DNA of 64,000 bases. Origin: Arthrobacter sp. DWC3 (GTDB lineage: Bacteria > Actinomycetota > Actinomycetes > Actinomycetales > Micrococcaceae). Of this stretch, positions 1 to 8,412 are shown in pieces (positions within the stretch are counted from its first letter, which is position 1; each line of letters opens with the position of its first letter). The translations under genes and the position numbers were made by a program. The notes below the pieces were generated by a model that was given only the letters and a program-made list of their open reading frames with translations, ran no database searches and had not been told where the DNA came from. Location of the stretch: positions 186,001 through 250,000 of the forward strand of contig NZ_PJIP01000005.1 of the NCBI RefSeq assembly GCF_002929375.1. Reading direction: 5' to 3'.

Positions 1-1
1 G

Positions 2-652
2 ATGGTCGACGAGCTGCATGCGGTCTGCGCGGACCTCGAGCGGACACCGCGCACCCTGATCCTCGCCGGCTCCGACGGCGTCTTCGCCTCGGGTGCCGAC
101 ATCGCCGAACTCCGCGAGCGGCGGCGCGACGACGCCCTCGCGGGCATCAACTCGACCCTCTTCACGCGCATCGCCGCCCTGCCCATGCCGGTCATCGCGG
201 CCCTCGACGGCTACGCGCTCGGCGGCGGTGCCGAACTCGCGTTCGCCGCCGACTTCCGCCTCGGCACGCCCCGGCTGAAGATCGGCAACCCCGAGACCGG
301 CCTCGGCATCCTCCCGGCCGCCGGTGCCACGTGGCGGCTCAAGGAGCTGGTGGGCGAGCCGCTCGCGAAGGAGATCCTGCTCGCCGGTCGTGTCCTCACC
401 GCCGAGGAGGCCCTGGACGCGCGGCTCGTCACCGCGCTCCACGCGCCGGAGGACCTCCTGCAGGCCGCCCACGACCTCGCCGACCGCATCGGCCGGCAGG
501 ACCCCCTGGCCGTACGCATCACCAAGACGGTGTTCCATGCGCCGAGGGACGCCCACCCCGTGATCGACCAGCTCGCGCAGGCCGTCCTCTTCGAATCCGA
601 GGCCAAGTTCGACCGCATGCAGCAGTTCCTGGACCGGAGGAAGAGCCGATGA
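2..652 (+). CDS. Enoyl-CoA hydratase, 5'-truncated by window edge
   Basis: Crotonase-fold enoyl-CoA hydratase, most likely the 2,3-dehydroadipyl-CoA hydratase (PaaF role) of phenylacetate breakdown. Only 216 residues lie in the window; the family is usually about 255-260, so roughly 40 N-terminal residues lie upstream and the ATG at position 2 is probably internal. The oxyanion segment GGGAEL and the later GNPETGLG segment are present. They supply two glutamates 20 residues apart (78 and 98 of the visible part), the spacing of the two catalytic glutamates in classical hydratases, so a hydratase is favoured over an isomerase. The stop overlaps the start of the next gene by ATGA, so it is translationally coupled to paaH. 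The family call is firm; the exact substrate is inferred from the neighbours. Confidence 0.85.
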   Translation: MVDELHAVCADLERTPRTLILAGSDGVFASGADIAELRERRRDDALAGINSTLFTRIAALPMPVIAALDGYALGGGAELAFAADFRLGTPRLKIGNPETGLGILPAAGATWRLKELVGEPLAKEILLAGRVLTAEEALDARLVTALHAPEDLLQAAHDLADRIGRQDPLAVRITKTVFHAPRDAHPVIDQLAQAVLFESEAKFDRMQQFLDRRKSR

Positions 653-1656
653 GCACCGTGCCCGGGAAAGCTCCCCGGACCGTCCTCCCCGACACTCCGG
701 AGCACGACGTCGAGGCCTCCCGTGTGGAGGGTGTCCCCGCGCGCGTGGGCGTCCTCGGCGGCGGCCGCATGGGCGCTGGCATCGCGCACGCGTTCTGCCT
801 CGCGGGGTCGGCTGTCGTCGTCGTCGAGCGCGACGACGACGCCGCCGAGGCGGGCCTGGCGCGTGTCACGCAGGCCCTGGCGCGCAGCGTGGACCGCGGC
901 ACGACGGCCGAGCCCCTGGCGGACCTGGCCCGTCGCGTGGCGGTGTCCACGGACTACGCGTCGTTCTCCCCGTGCGGCCTCGTGGTCGAGGCGGTGCCGG
1001 AGGACCTCGACCTCAAGCGGCAGGCACTGCGGGCCGTCGAGGACGTGCTCGACGACGGGGCCTGGGTCGCGACGAACACTTCCTCCCTCTCGGTCGACGC
1101 GCTCGCCGACGCCCTGCAGCGCCCCGACCGCTTCTTCGGCCTCCACTTCTTCAACCCGGTGCCGGCGTCGACCCTGATCGAGGTGGTCCTCGGAGCACGG
1201 ACGGCCGCCGACCTCGAGGCCGCCGCGCGGTCCTGGGTGGGCGCGCTCGGCAAGACGCCCGTCGTCGTGCGGGACTCCCCGGGCTTCGCGAGCTCCCGGC
1301 TCGGCGTCGCCATCGCCCTGGAGGCGATGCGCATGCTCGAGGAGGGCGTGGCGAGCGCCGAGGACATCGACGCCGCCATGGTCCTCGGCTACAAGCACCC
1401 CGTGGGTCCGCTGCGGACCACGGACATCGTGGGGCTCGACGTCAGGCTCGGCATCGCCGAGTACCTCGCCTCGACCCTCGGCCCGCGCTTCACCCCGCCC
1501 GCGATCCTGCGCGAGAAGGTGGCCCGCGGCGACCTCGGGCGCAAGAGCGGCCGAGGCTTCTTCACGTGGGACGACGCCGCGCCGTCGTCCGCTCCCCGAC
1601 CCCGGCCGGACCTCGACACATCCCCAGCAGCACCAGTGAAAGGCGAGCGGACATGA
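649..1656 (+). CDS. paaH: 3-hydroxyacyl-CoA dehydrogenase (PaaH type)
   Basis: NAD-dependent 3-hydroxyacyl-CoA dehydrogenase, 335 residues, expected to oxidise 3-hydroxyadipyl-CoA to 3-oxoadipyl-CoA late in the phenylacetate pathway. The N-terminal Rossmann fold shows GGGRMG at about residues 37-42. The catalytic histidine is in HFFNPVP (His166), and the C-terminal helical domain has the usual GYKHPVGPL segment. Some 30 extra residues precede the Rossmann strand, which is unusual, but the ATG at 649 overlaps the previous stop (ATGA) and is the natural start. A longer upstream reading of this frame would run across the hydratase gene and is not credible. It also overlaps the following paaZ by ATGA, so all three are probably one transcript. 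Confidence 0.9.
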   Translation: MSTVPGKAPRTVLPDTPEHDVEASRVEGVPARVGVLGGGRMGAGIAHAFCLAGSAVVVVERDDDAAEAGLARVTQALARSVDRGTTAEPLADLARRVAVSTDYASFSPCGLVVEAVPEDLDLKRQALRAVEDVLDDGAWVATNTSSLSVDALADALQRPDRFFGLHFFNPVPASTLIEVVLGARTAADLEAAARSWVGALGKTPVVVRDSPGFASSRLGVAIALEAMRMLEEGVASAEDIDAAMVLGYKHPVGPLRTTDIVGLDVRLGIAEYLASTLGPRFTPPAILREKVARGDLGRKSGRGFFTWDDAAPSSAPRPRPDLDTSPAAPVKGERT

Positions 1657-3740
1657 CCACCGCCCCGGAACGAGTACAGATCGACGTCGTCCCCAGCTTC
1701 ATCGAGGACGCCTGGTGGACGCCCGAGCGGGCAGCCGCGGACGGGGACGGGACCGTGGTCCGTGACGCCAGCACCGGCGAGGAGCTCGCCGTCGTCAGCA
1801 CGGCCGGCATCGACACCGCCGCCGCCGTCCGGTTCGCGCGCAGCACCGGTCAGGCCGAACTCGGACGCTTCACCTTCCACGAGCGGGCCCTGAAGCTCAA
1901 GGAGCTCGCGCAGTACCTCCACAAGCACCGCGAGCCCCTGTACGAGCTGTCCGCCAAGACCGGCGCCACGAAGGTCGACTCCATGGTGGACATCGACGGC
2001 GGTATCGGCGTGCTCTTCACGTTCGGGTCGAAGGGCCGCCGTGAGCTGCCGAACTCCCACGTGATCGTCGACGGCCCGGCCGAGGTGCTCTCCAAGGACG
2101 GTTCCTTCCTCGGCACGCACATCCACACGCGCATCCCCGGCGTCGCCGTGCAGATCAACGCCTTCAACTTCCCCGTGTGGGGCATGCTCGAGAAGCTGGC
2201 CCCGGCGTTCCTCGCCGGGGTGCCGACCATCGTGAAGCCGGCCACCCCCACCGGTTTCCTGACCGCCGCCGTGGTGAAGCTCATCATCGGCTCGGCGATC
2301 CTGCCGCCCGGTTCGCTGCAGCTCATCTCCGGTCCGGCCCGCGACGTCCTCGACCACCTCGACTACCGGGACCTCGTCTCCTTCACCGGTTCGGCGTCGA
2401 CCGCCAACCACCTCAAGTCCCACCCGTCCGTTGCGCGTGGCGGGGTGCGCTTCACCTGCGAGACGGACTCCCTCAACGCAGCGATCCTCGGCCCGGACGC
2501 CGTGCCCGGCACGCCCGAGTTCGACGCCTTCGTGAAGTCCCTCGTCACGGAGATGACGGTCAAGGCGGGCCAGAAGTGCACGAGCATCCGCCGGTCCATC
2601 GTGCCGGACGCGCTCGTCGACGACGTCGTGCGGGCCGCTGGCGAGCGGATCCGGGCGCGCGTGACCCTGGGCGATCCGCGGGCCGAGGGCGTCACGATGG
2701 GCGCCCTCGCGTCGCTCGCGCAGCTCGAGGGCGTGCAGGACGCCGTGCGGGAGCTGATCGCCGGGGGTGCATCGGTGGCTTTCGGGTCGCTCGACGCCCC
2801 CGACGTCGTGCGCGCAGACAACACCTCCGGCAAAGCGCCGGGAGGGGCCTTCATGGAGCCCGTGCTGCTCACGTGGAAGGACGTCGAGGCCGGTGCGCTG
2901 CATACGGTGGAGGCCTTCGGGCCGGTCGCCTCGGTCATCGGCTACGAGGACCTGCCGCACGCCGTCCGCCTCGCAGCCCTCGGCTCGGGGTCCCTCGTGG
3001 CGACGGTCTGCACGGACGATCCGGCGGTGGCGCAGGAACTCGTGCTCGGCATCGCGGCGCACCACGGCCGTGTCCTGATCCTCAACCGCGAGGACGCCCG
3101 CACCTCCACGGGTCACGGTTCGCCCGTGCCGCACCTCGTGCACGGCGGACCGGGGCGTGCCGGCGGTGGTGAGGAGCTCGGCGGCATGCGTTCGGTGCTG
3201 CACCACATGCAGCGCACGGCCGTGCAGGGCTCGCCGAACATGCTCACCAGCATCACAGGGGAGTGGCACACGGGTGCCGACCGGCGGTTCGACGACGTCC
3301 ACCCGTTCCGCAAGGACCTCGCGACGCTGCGCATCGGTGACGCCGTCCGGTCAAAGCTGCGGCAGGTGACCCTCGAGGACATCAGTGCGTTCGCCGAGAC
3401 CACCGGTGACACCTTCTACGCCCACACCGACGAGGCTGCAGCGGCTGCCAATCCCTTCTTCCCGGGCATCGTGGCCCACGGCTACCTGCTGCTGTCCTGG
3501 GGCGCGGGTCTCTTCGTGGATCCCGAGCCCGGACCCGTGCTGGCGAACTACGGGCTGGAGAACCTGCGGTTCATCACGCCGGTCGCGGCAGGCGATTCGA
3601 TCCGCGTGACCCTGACGGCCAAGCGCATCACGCCGCGGGAGACGGACGAGTACGGCGAGGTGGCGTGGGACGCCGTCCTGCACAACCAGGACGACGAGAT
3701 CGTGGCGACCTACGACGTCCTGACCCTCGTGGAGAAGTAG
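1653..3740 (+). CDS. paaZ: Bifunctional PaaZ: oxepin-CoA hydrolase / aldehyde dehydrogenase
   Basis: Two-domain ring-opening enzyme of phenylacetate catabolism, 695 residues (E. coli PaaZ is about 680). The N-terminal aldehyde dehydrogenase (about residues 10-525) oxidises 3-oxo-5,6-dehydrosuberyl-CoA semialdehyde; its catalytic Cys309 is in AGQKCTSIRR and the general-base Glu270 in TCETDSLN. The C-terminal MaoC-like hotdog domain (about 545-690) hydrolyses oxepin-CoA and carries the FFPGIVAHGY active-site segment. Both active sites look intact. It is the last gene of the paaH-paaZ unit and ends next to the convergent TetR gene. High confidence because domain order, length and neighbours all agree. 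Confidence 0.95.
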   Translation: MTTAPERVQIDVVPSFIEDAWWTPERAAADGDGTVVRDASTGEELAVVSTAGIDTAAAVRFARSTGQAELGRFTFHERALKLKELAQYLHKHREPLYELSAKTGATKVDSMVDIDGGIGVLFTFGSKGRRELPNSHVIVDGPAEVLSKDGSFLGTHIHTRIPGVAVQINAFNFPVWGMLEKLAPAFLAGVPTIVKPATPTGFLTAAVVKLIIGSAILPPGSLQLISGPARDVLDHLDYRDLVSFTGSASTANHLKSHPSVARGGVRFTCETDSLNAAILGPDAVPGTPEFDAFVKSLVTEMTVKAGQKCTSIRRSIVPDALVDDVVRAAGERIRARVTLGDPRAEGVTMGALASLAQLEGVQDAVRELIAGGASVAFGSLDAPDVVRADNTSGKAPGGAFMEPVLLTWKDVEAGALHTVEAFGPVASVIGYEDLPHAVRLAALGSGSLVATVCTDDPAVAQELVLGIAAHHGRVLILNREDARTSTGHGSPVPHLVHGGPGRAGGGEELGGMRSVLHHMQRTAVQGSPNMLTSITGEWHTGADRRFDDVHPFRKDLATLRIGDAVRSKLRQVTLEDISAFAETTGDTFYAHTDEAAAAANPFFPGIVAHGYLLLSWGAGLFVDPEPGPVLANYGLENLRFITPVAAGDSIRVTLTAKRITPRETDEYGEVAWDAVLHNQDDEIVATYDVLTLVEK

Positions 3741-3791
3741 GCCTGCTCCGGGGCGTCGCTCACAGGGGCGGTGGCTCCTCCCAGTCCTCGG

Positions 3792-3806
3792 TCCCGTGAA
3801 GCGGGA
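3792..3806. terminator. Possible short hairpin between convergent genes
   Basis: A perfect 5-bp inverted repeat, TCCCG-tgaag-CGGGA, lies in the 137-bp gap between the convergent paaZ and TetR genes. The position suits a bidirectional terminator, but the stem is short and no T-run follows, so this is weak. Confidence 0.3.
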
Positions 3807-3877
3807 ATGTCCGGGCCTTCCCACTGGTGAAGGGTGAACGACGGGATCGAAGCGCCGACACCGGCAGGCCGGGCGGA

Positions 3878-4489
3878 CTACCGCCGGTGGAGCCCGTCGA
3901 ACACCATGACGATGACGTCGTCCGCCAGCTTCCCGGCCGTCAGGGGCCCTCCCGGTCGGTACCACTCGACGATCGAGTTGATCGTCCCGAAGATCAGGCG
4001 CGTGGTGGTGCGGGGGTCGATGTCGCTGCGGATGGACCCCTCGTGGCGCGCGGCATCCACCAGGGCGGCCACCTCGCGGTCGAACGTGCGCCGGCGCTCC
4101 AGCGCCTCGCGTTCGATCTCCGTGTTGCCCCGCAGCCGCAGGAGCAGCGTGACGAAGGAGAGCCGCTCGGTCAGGACGGCGATGGTCCCGCGCAGCACGA
4201 ACTCCAGGCGCGCGTCGGCGGCACCGACGGACGCCTCGGGCGCGGAGAGGACCGCCTCGAGCCCGCCGAGTGCGTGGTCGAGGGCCAGCCGCAGCAGGTC
4301 GCCCTTGGACGGGACGTGGTGGTAGATGGCCGACTTGCTGATGCCGAGCTCCTCGGCCAGCATCCCCATCGACGTCGCCTCGTAGCCGTGGCGATTGAAG
4401 GCGGTGACCGCGACGGCGAGGACCGACTGCTGGTCGTAGCCCGGACGCCCGCGGCGGGTGGGGGACGGCGTGGGCTCGGCGACGGTCAT
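3878..4489 (-). CDS. TetR-family regulator of the paa genes (PaaR-like)
   Basis: TetR-family repressor, 203 residues. The N-terminal helix-turn-helix lies at about residues 25-65, ending in the typical GISKSAIYHHVPSK recognition segment. The C-terminal ligand domain is of the kind common in fatty-acyl and aryl-CoA sensors. It is transcribed divergently from paaA and lies between the two halves of the paa cluster. Two near-identical CGGTCGGT-containing sites sit in the divergent region, one next to this gene and one over the paaA promoter. By analogy with known actinobacterial PaaR, phenylacetyl-CoA is the expected inducer; that ligand is inferred. It probably also represses itself. Confidence 0.85.
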   Translation of the reverse strand: MTVAEPTPSPTRRGRPGYDQQSVLAVAVTAFNRHGYEATSMGMLAEELGISKSAIYHHVPSKGDLLRLALDHALGGLEAVLSAPEASVGAADARLEFVLRGTIAVLTERLSFVTLLLRLRGNTEIEREALERRRTFDREVAALVDAARHEGSIRSDIDPRTTTRLIFGTINSIVEWYRPGGPLTAGKLADDVIVMVFDGLHRR

Positions 4490-4506
4490 GCTGTCATTTT
4501 TGCACG

Positions 4507-4520
4507 ACCGTTCGGTCGGT
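4507..4520. promoter_or_regulatory. Putative TetR (PaaR) operator, tetR-proximal
   Basis: ACCGTTCGGTCGGT lies 18 bp upstream of the TetR start codon. It shares CGGTCGGT and its flanking spacing with the second site at 4569-4581. Two related sites in one divergent region suggest a TetR dimer operator controlling both directions. Confidence 0.6.
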
Positions 4521-4536
4521 CCGAGGAGCGCGATCG

Positions 4537-4566
4537 TTGACCCTCCCCGGAAGCGCTCCCTATACT
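4537..4566 (+). promoter_or_regulatory. paaA promoter (-35 TTGACC, -10 TATACT)
   Basis: TTGACC at 4537-4542 and TATACT at 4561-4566 are separated by 18 bp, a near-consensus primary-sigma promoter driving paaABCDE. A GAGGGAG ribosome-binding site lies shortly before the paaA ATG. The second TetR operator begins just after the -10 element, so repressor binding would block initiation. Confidence 0.7.
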
Positions 4567-4568
4567 GA

Positions 4569-4581
4569 ACGAACGGTCGGT
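4569..4581. promoter_or_regulatory. Putative TetR (PaaR) operator over the paaA start region
   Basis: ACGAACGGTCGGT immediately follows the paaA -10 hexamer and matches the tetR-proximal site over its 3' half. Its position overlapping the likely transcription start suits repression. Confidence 0.6.
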
Positions 4582-4618
4582 AATTAAACCGGAAGCCCAG
4601 ACGAGGGAGTTAGGCACC

Positions 4619-5599
4619 ATGACGACGACAGCGACGACCCCGGAGAGCCGCGTGGACCACGATGCCGCCGGCGAACGGCTCTTCGACGAACTGATCGCCC
4701 AGGATTCCCGGATCGAGCCCCGCGACTGGATGCCGGCGGACTACCGCAAGTCGCTGACCCGCCAGATCTCCCAGCACGCGCACTCCGAGATCATCGGCAT
4801 GCAGCCCGAGGCCAACTGGATCACGCGGGCCCCTTCGCTCAAGCGCAAGGCCGTCCTCATGGCCAAGGTGCAGGACGAGGCAGGCCACGGCCTCTACCTC
4901 TATTCCGCTGCCGAGACGCTCGGCACGCCGCGCGACAGGATGACCGAGGACCTGATCGCCGGCAAGGCCCGCTACTCCAGCATCTTCAACTACCCCGTGC
5001 TGACGTGGGCGGACATCGGCGCGATCGGCTGGCTCGTCGACGGGGCCGCGATCTGCAACCAGGTGCCCCTCTGCCGCGCGTCCTACGGACCCTACGGCCG
5101 GGCCATGGTCCGCATCTGCAAGGAGGAGTCCTTCCACCAGCGGCAGGGCTTCGAGATCCTGCTCGAGCTCGCCAACGGCACCCCCGAGCAGCGCGCCATG
5201 GCGCAGGATGCCGTGAACCGCTGGTACGCACCGTCGCTCATGATGTTCGGTCCACCGGACGAGGAGTCGCCCAACTCGCAGAAGTCGATGGAGTGGAAGA
5301 TCAAGCGCTTCTCGAACGACGAGCTGCGCTCGCGCTTCGTCGGCATGATGGTCGAGCAGATCAGGGTCCTCGGGCTCGAACTGCCGGACAAGGATGTCCG
5401 CTTCGACGAGGAGACCGGCCGCTGGGAGCACGGACCCCTCGACTGGAAAGAGTTCAGGGAGGTCCTCGCCGGCCGCGGGCCGTGCAACGCCCAGCGCCTG
5501 GAGCGACGCCGGGAGGCCCACGAGGAGGGCGCCTGGGTGCGCGAGGCCGCGGCGGCCTACGCGCAGAAGCAGGCCCTCAAGACGGCGCAGGCGGCTTAG
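4619..5599 (+). CDS. paaA: Phenylacetyl-CoA epoxidase catalytic subunit PaaA
   Basis: Catalytic di-iron subunit of the 1,2-phenylacetyl-CoA epoxidase, 326 residues (E. coli about 309). It inserts one oxygen atom into the aromatic ring of phenylacetyl-CoA in complex with PaaC, with PaaB and the reductase PaaE. Two ExxH iron-ligand motifs are visible, Glu87-His90 in DEAGH and Glu170-His173 in KEESFH, within a long four-helix bundle. It starts at an ATG behind GAGGGAG, and its stop is immediately followed by the paaB ATG. It heads an operon whose promoter is overlapped by a TetR operator. Confidence 0.97.
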   Translation: MTTTATTPESRVDHDAAGERLFDELIAQDSRIEPRDWMPADYRKSLTRQISQHAHSEIIGMQPEANWITRAPSLKRKAVLMAKVQDEAGHGLYLYSAAETLGTPRDRMTEDLIAGKARYSSIFNYPVLTWADIGAIGWLVDGAAICNQVPLCRASYGPYGRAMVRICKEESFHQRQGFEILLELANGTPEQRAMAQDAVNRWYAPSLMMFGPPDEESPNSQKSMEWKIKRFSNDELRSRFVGMMVEQIRVLGLELPDKDVRFDEETGRWEHGPLDWKEFREVLAGRGPCNAQRLERRREAHEEGAWVREAAAAYAQKQALKTAQAA

Positions 5600-5947
5600 A
5601 TGACCGGCGGATCGACCACGGGCGACGACGGCGCGACAGCACCGTCGACGGGCCTGCAGGAAGCACGCGCGGCCTGGCCGCTCTGGGAGGTCTTCGTGCG
5701 GTCCTCACGCGGCCTCTCGCACGTCCATGCGGGATCGCTGCACGCACCGGACGCCGAGATGGCCGTCCGCAACGCACGTGACCTCTACACGCGGCGCAAC
5801 GAGGGCGTGAGCCTCTGGGTGGTCCCGGCGTCGGCCATCATCACCAGCGACCCGGACGCGAAGGACTCCTTCTTCGAGTCGCCGCAGGGCAAGGACTACC
5901 GGCACGCCACGTACTACACGAAGAGCGAGGGGGTGAAGCACCTGTGA
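5600..5947 (+). CDS. paaB: Phenylacetyl-CoA epoxidase subunit PaaB
   Basis: Small structural subunit of the epoxidase, 115 residues (E. coli 95), thought to bridge the PaaA-PaaC heterodimers and connect them to the PaaE reductase. Family landmarks include the WEVFVRSSRGLSHVHAGSLH segment and the RNARDLYTRRNEG segment. About 20 extra residues precede the conserved start. The start codon abuts the paaA stop and the stop overlaps paaC by GTGA, so translation is coupled throughout. Confidence 0.95.
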   Translation: MTGGSTTGDDGATAPSTGLQEARAAWPLWEVFVRSSRGLSHVHAGSLHAPDAEMAVRNARDLYTRRNEGVSLWVVPASAIITSDPDAKDSFFESPQGKDYRHATYYTKSEGVKHL

Positions 5948-6768
5948 GCGAGGCCAACGCCAGCGCCACCCGCATCACCCCGGGCAACGCCCTGCGCCCC
6001 GAGGACATCGCGCTCCTGGAGACCCGACCCGCCGACGCCGTCGCGCAGTACGCCCTCTGGCTGGGCGACGACGCCCTGATCCTGGCTCAGCGCCTCGGCT
6101 GGTGGATCTCCCGGGCTCCGGAGCTCGAGGAGGACGTGGCCCTCGCGAACATCGCCCTCGACCAGATAGGCCACGCCCGGTCCTTCCTGACCTACGCCGG
6201 ACGCGCCTGGGACAAGACCGAGGACGACCTCGCCTACTTCCGGCGGGAGCCCGAGTTCCGCTCCGTGCACCTCGTCGAGCAGCCCAACGGCGACTTCGCC
6301 CGGACCATCGCGCGGCAGCTCGTCGTCGCCCTGTACCAGTGGGAGCTGTACTCGCGGCTCGTCGACTCCGCCGACCCGACACTCGCAGCGATCGCCGCAA
6401 AGGCCGTCAAGGAGGTCGACTACCACCGCGACCACAGCACCCAGTGGGTGCTCCGCCTCGCGCTCGGCACCGAGGAGTCCCGTCGCCGCATGATCGCCGG
6501 CCTGAAACTCACCTGGCCCTACGTCGAGGAACTGTTCACCGACCACCCGCTCATCGACGAGCTCGGCGAGACCGGGGTGCGCCCCAGTTCGCTCCGTGCG
6601 CCGTTCGACGCCGCGCTGCAGGCCGTCCTGGACGAGGCCGAGCTCGAGCTCCCGGCCGTGCCCGGCGCCGTGGGCGGGGGGCGGCTCGGCCGCCACAGCG
6701 AACACCTCGGCTACATCCTCGCCGAGCTGCAGGTGCTCGCCCGCGAGCATCCGGGGGCGTCGTGGTGA
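5944..6768 (+). CDS. paaC: Phenylacetyl-CoA epoxidase structural subunit PaaC
   Basis: Non-catalytic ferritin-like partner of PaaA, 274 residues (E. coli about 248). It has the same helical-bundle fold as PaaA and the diagnostic LDQIGHAR segment, where a degenerate metal site is typical of the family. The GTG start at 5944 overlaps the paaB stop as GTGA. The C-terminal GRHSEHLGYILAELQ is the usual PaaC ending. With PaaA it forms the oxygenase core. Confidence 0.95.
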   Translation: MSEANASATRITPGNALRPEDIALLETRPADAVAQYALWLGDDALILAQRLGWWISRAPELEEDVALANIALDQIGHARSFLTYAGRAWDKTEDDLAYFRREPEFRSVHLVEQPNGDFARTIARQLVVALYQWELYSRLVDSADPTLAAIAAKAVKEVDYHRDHSTQWVLRLALGTEESRRRMIAGLKLTWPYVEELFTDHPLIDELGETGVRPSSLRAPFDAALQAVLDEAELELPAVPGAVGGGRLGRHSEHLGYILAELQVLAREHPGASW

Positions 6769-7274
6769 TGGTCGCCGAGCTGCGCCCCATGGCCGGGACC
6801 GATGCCGCCGTCTGGGACGTCGCGGCCACCATCTGCGACCCCGAGATCCCCGTGCTCACCATCGAGGACCTGGGCATCCTCCGCGACGCCCGCGTGACGG
6901 AGTCCGGGCAGGTCCGGGTGACCATCACGCCCACCTACTCGGGCTGCCCCGCGATGGACGCCATCCGCGACGACGTGACGGCGGCCCTCCACCGTGCCGG
7001 GTACGACGACGTCGCCGTGCGGCTCACACTCTCGCCGGCCTGGACCACCGACTGGATGAGCGACGACGGCAAGGCCAAGCTCGCGGAGTACGGCATCGCG
7101 CCGCCCACGGGGAAGGCGGCCGCTGGCCCCGTGCGGATCGGGCTGAGCGTCAAGTGCCCCCAGTGCTCCTCGCTGGACACCCGCGAGATGACCCGGTTCG
7201 GCTCCACCTCCTGCAAGGCGCTCTACGTCTGCAACGCCTGCAGGGAACCCTTCGACTACTTCAAGGTGCACTGA
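6768..7274 (+). CDS. paaD: PaaD, MIP18-type assembly protein
   Basis: PaaD family protein, 168 residues from the ATG at 6768, required for phenylacetate growth in other bacteria and thought to help metal-centre assembly in the epoxidase system. The N-terminal MIP18/DUF59 domain has DPEIPVLTIEDLGI and the cysteine of TYSGCPAMD. The C-terminal zinc-ribbon has CPQC and later CNAC. In-frame GTG codons at 6762 and 6765 are alternative starts, and the one at 6765 would give a GTGA overlap with paaC, so the true start may be a codon or two earlier. Confidence 0.92.
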   Translation: MVAELRPMAGTDAAVWDVAATICDPEIPVLTIEDLGILRDARVTESGQVRVTITPTYSGCPAMDAIRDDVTAALHRAGYDDVAVRLTLSPAWTTDWMSDDGKAKLAEYGIAPPTGKAAAGPVRIGLSVKCPQCSSLDTREMTRFGSTSCKALYVCNACREPFDYFKVH

Positions 7275-8404
7275 TGGCCGTCGTCCTCGCTCCCTCGACC
7301 AAACGGCGCAGCGCCTTCCACAGCCTCACCGTCCGCGGCGTCCGGCGCCTCACGGAGGACGCCGTCGAGGTCACGCTCGACGTGCCCGCCGACCTGCAGG
7401 ACAAGTACGACTACCTCCCCGGGCAGTACGTGGCGCTCCGTACCACGCTCGAGATCGACGGCGAGCCGAAGGAGGTGCGGCGGAGCTACTCGATCTGCGC
7501 CGATCCGCGTCCCGGTGAACTGCGGGTCGCGGTCAAACGCGATCTCGGCGGGGTGTTCTCCACCTGGGCGAACGAGTCGCTGAAGGCCGGGGACACGCTC
7601 GACGTGATGAGCCCGCTCGGCCAGTTCACGCCGCGGACGACGCCGGGGCAACAGGCCGTCTCGCTCGTGGCCGTCGCGGCCGGGTCCGGCATCACGCCGG
7701 TGATCTCGATCGCCCGGACGATGCTGGCGAGCGGCCCGGGCGTGCGCTTCGACCTCGTCTACGCGAACCGTGCCGCCATGGACGTCATGTTCCTCGAGGA
7801 ACTGGCCGACCTCAAGGACCGCTACCCCTCGCGCTTCGCCGTCCACCATGTCCTGTCGCGCGAGCAGCGCATCTCGCCGCTGCTCTCGGGCCGCATCGAC
7901 GCGGAGAAGCTGGAGAAGCTGCTCGGCACGGTGATCGCCACCGACCGCGCGGACGAGTGGTTCCTCTGCGGTCCCTTCGAGCTCGTCCAGCTGTGCCGCG
8001 ACGTCCTGGCCGCGCGGGGCGTCCCTGCGGACGCGGTGCGGTTCGAGCTGTTCACCACGGGGGAGCCGGCCCGGCCCGAGGGCAGTATCGGCCGCTCGGT
8101 GGTGGCGGACGCCGCCGGGGAGAACTACACCATCTCCTTCAATCTCGACGGCCTCCAGGGTTCCGTGCAGAGCCCCACGCATGCGCGTGAGTCGATCCTC
8201 AACGCCGCGCTCCGGGTACGTCCCGACGTCCCGTTCGCGTGTGCCGGGGGAGTGTGCGGTACCTGTCGGGCGAAGGTGGTCCAGGGGTCCGTGACCATGG
8301 AGGAGAACTACGCCCTGGAACCCGACGAGGTGGCCGCCGGCTTCGTCCTCACCTGCCAGGCCCACCCGACCAGCGACGCCGTCGCTGTCGACTACGACGC
8401 CTAG
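7274..8404 (+). CDS. paaE: Phenylacetyl-CoA epoxidase reductase PaaE
   Basis: NADPH-dependent FAD and [2Fe-2S] reductase that feeds electrons to the PaaABC oxygenase, 376 residues. Order is ferredoxin-reductase FAD domain (RSYS at about 70-73), NAD-binding domain (GSGITPVISI and CGPFELV), then a C-terminal plant-type ferredoxin. The cluster ligands are all present: Cys323, Cys328, Cys331 and Cys361 in the C-x4-C-x2-C-x29-C pattern. The ATG overlaps the paaD stop by one base. The next gene follows after 8 bp with its own AGGAG. Confidence 0.96.
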   Translation: MAVVLAPSTKRRSAFHSLTVRGVRRLTEDAVEVTLDVPADLQDKYDYLPGQYVALRTTLEIDGEPKEVRRSYSICADPRPGELRVAVKRDLGGVFSTWANESLKAGDTLDVMSPLGQFTPRTTPGQQAVSLVAVAAGSGITPVISIARTMLASGPGVRFDLVYANRAAMDVMFLEELADLKDRYPSRFAVHHVLSREQRISPLLSGRIDAEKLEKLLGTVIATDRADEWFLCGPFELVQLCRDVLAARGVPADAVRFELFTTGEPARPEGSIGRSVVADAAGENYTISFNLDGLQGSVQSPTHARESILNAALRVRPDVPFACAGGVCGTCRAKVVQGSVTMEENYALEPDEVAAGFVLTCQAHPTSDAVAVDYDA

Positions 8405-8412
8405 GAGCGCCC

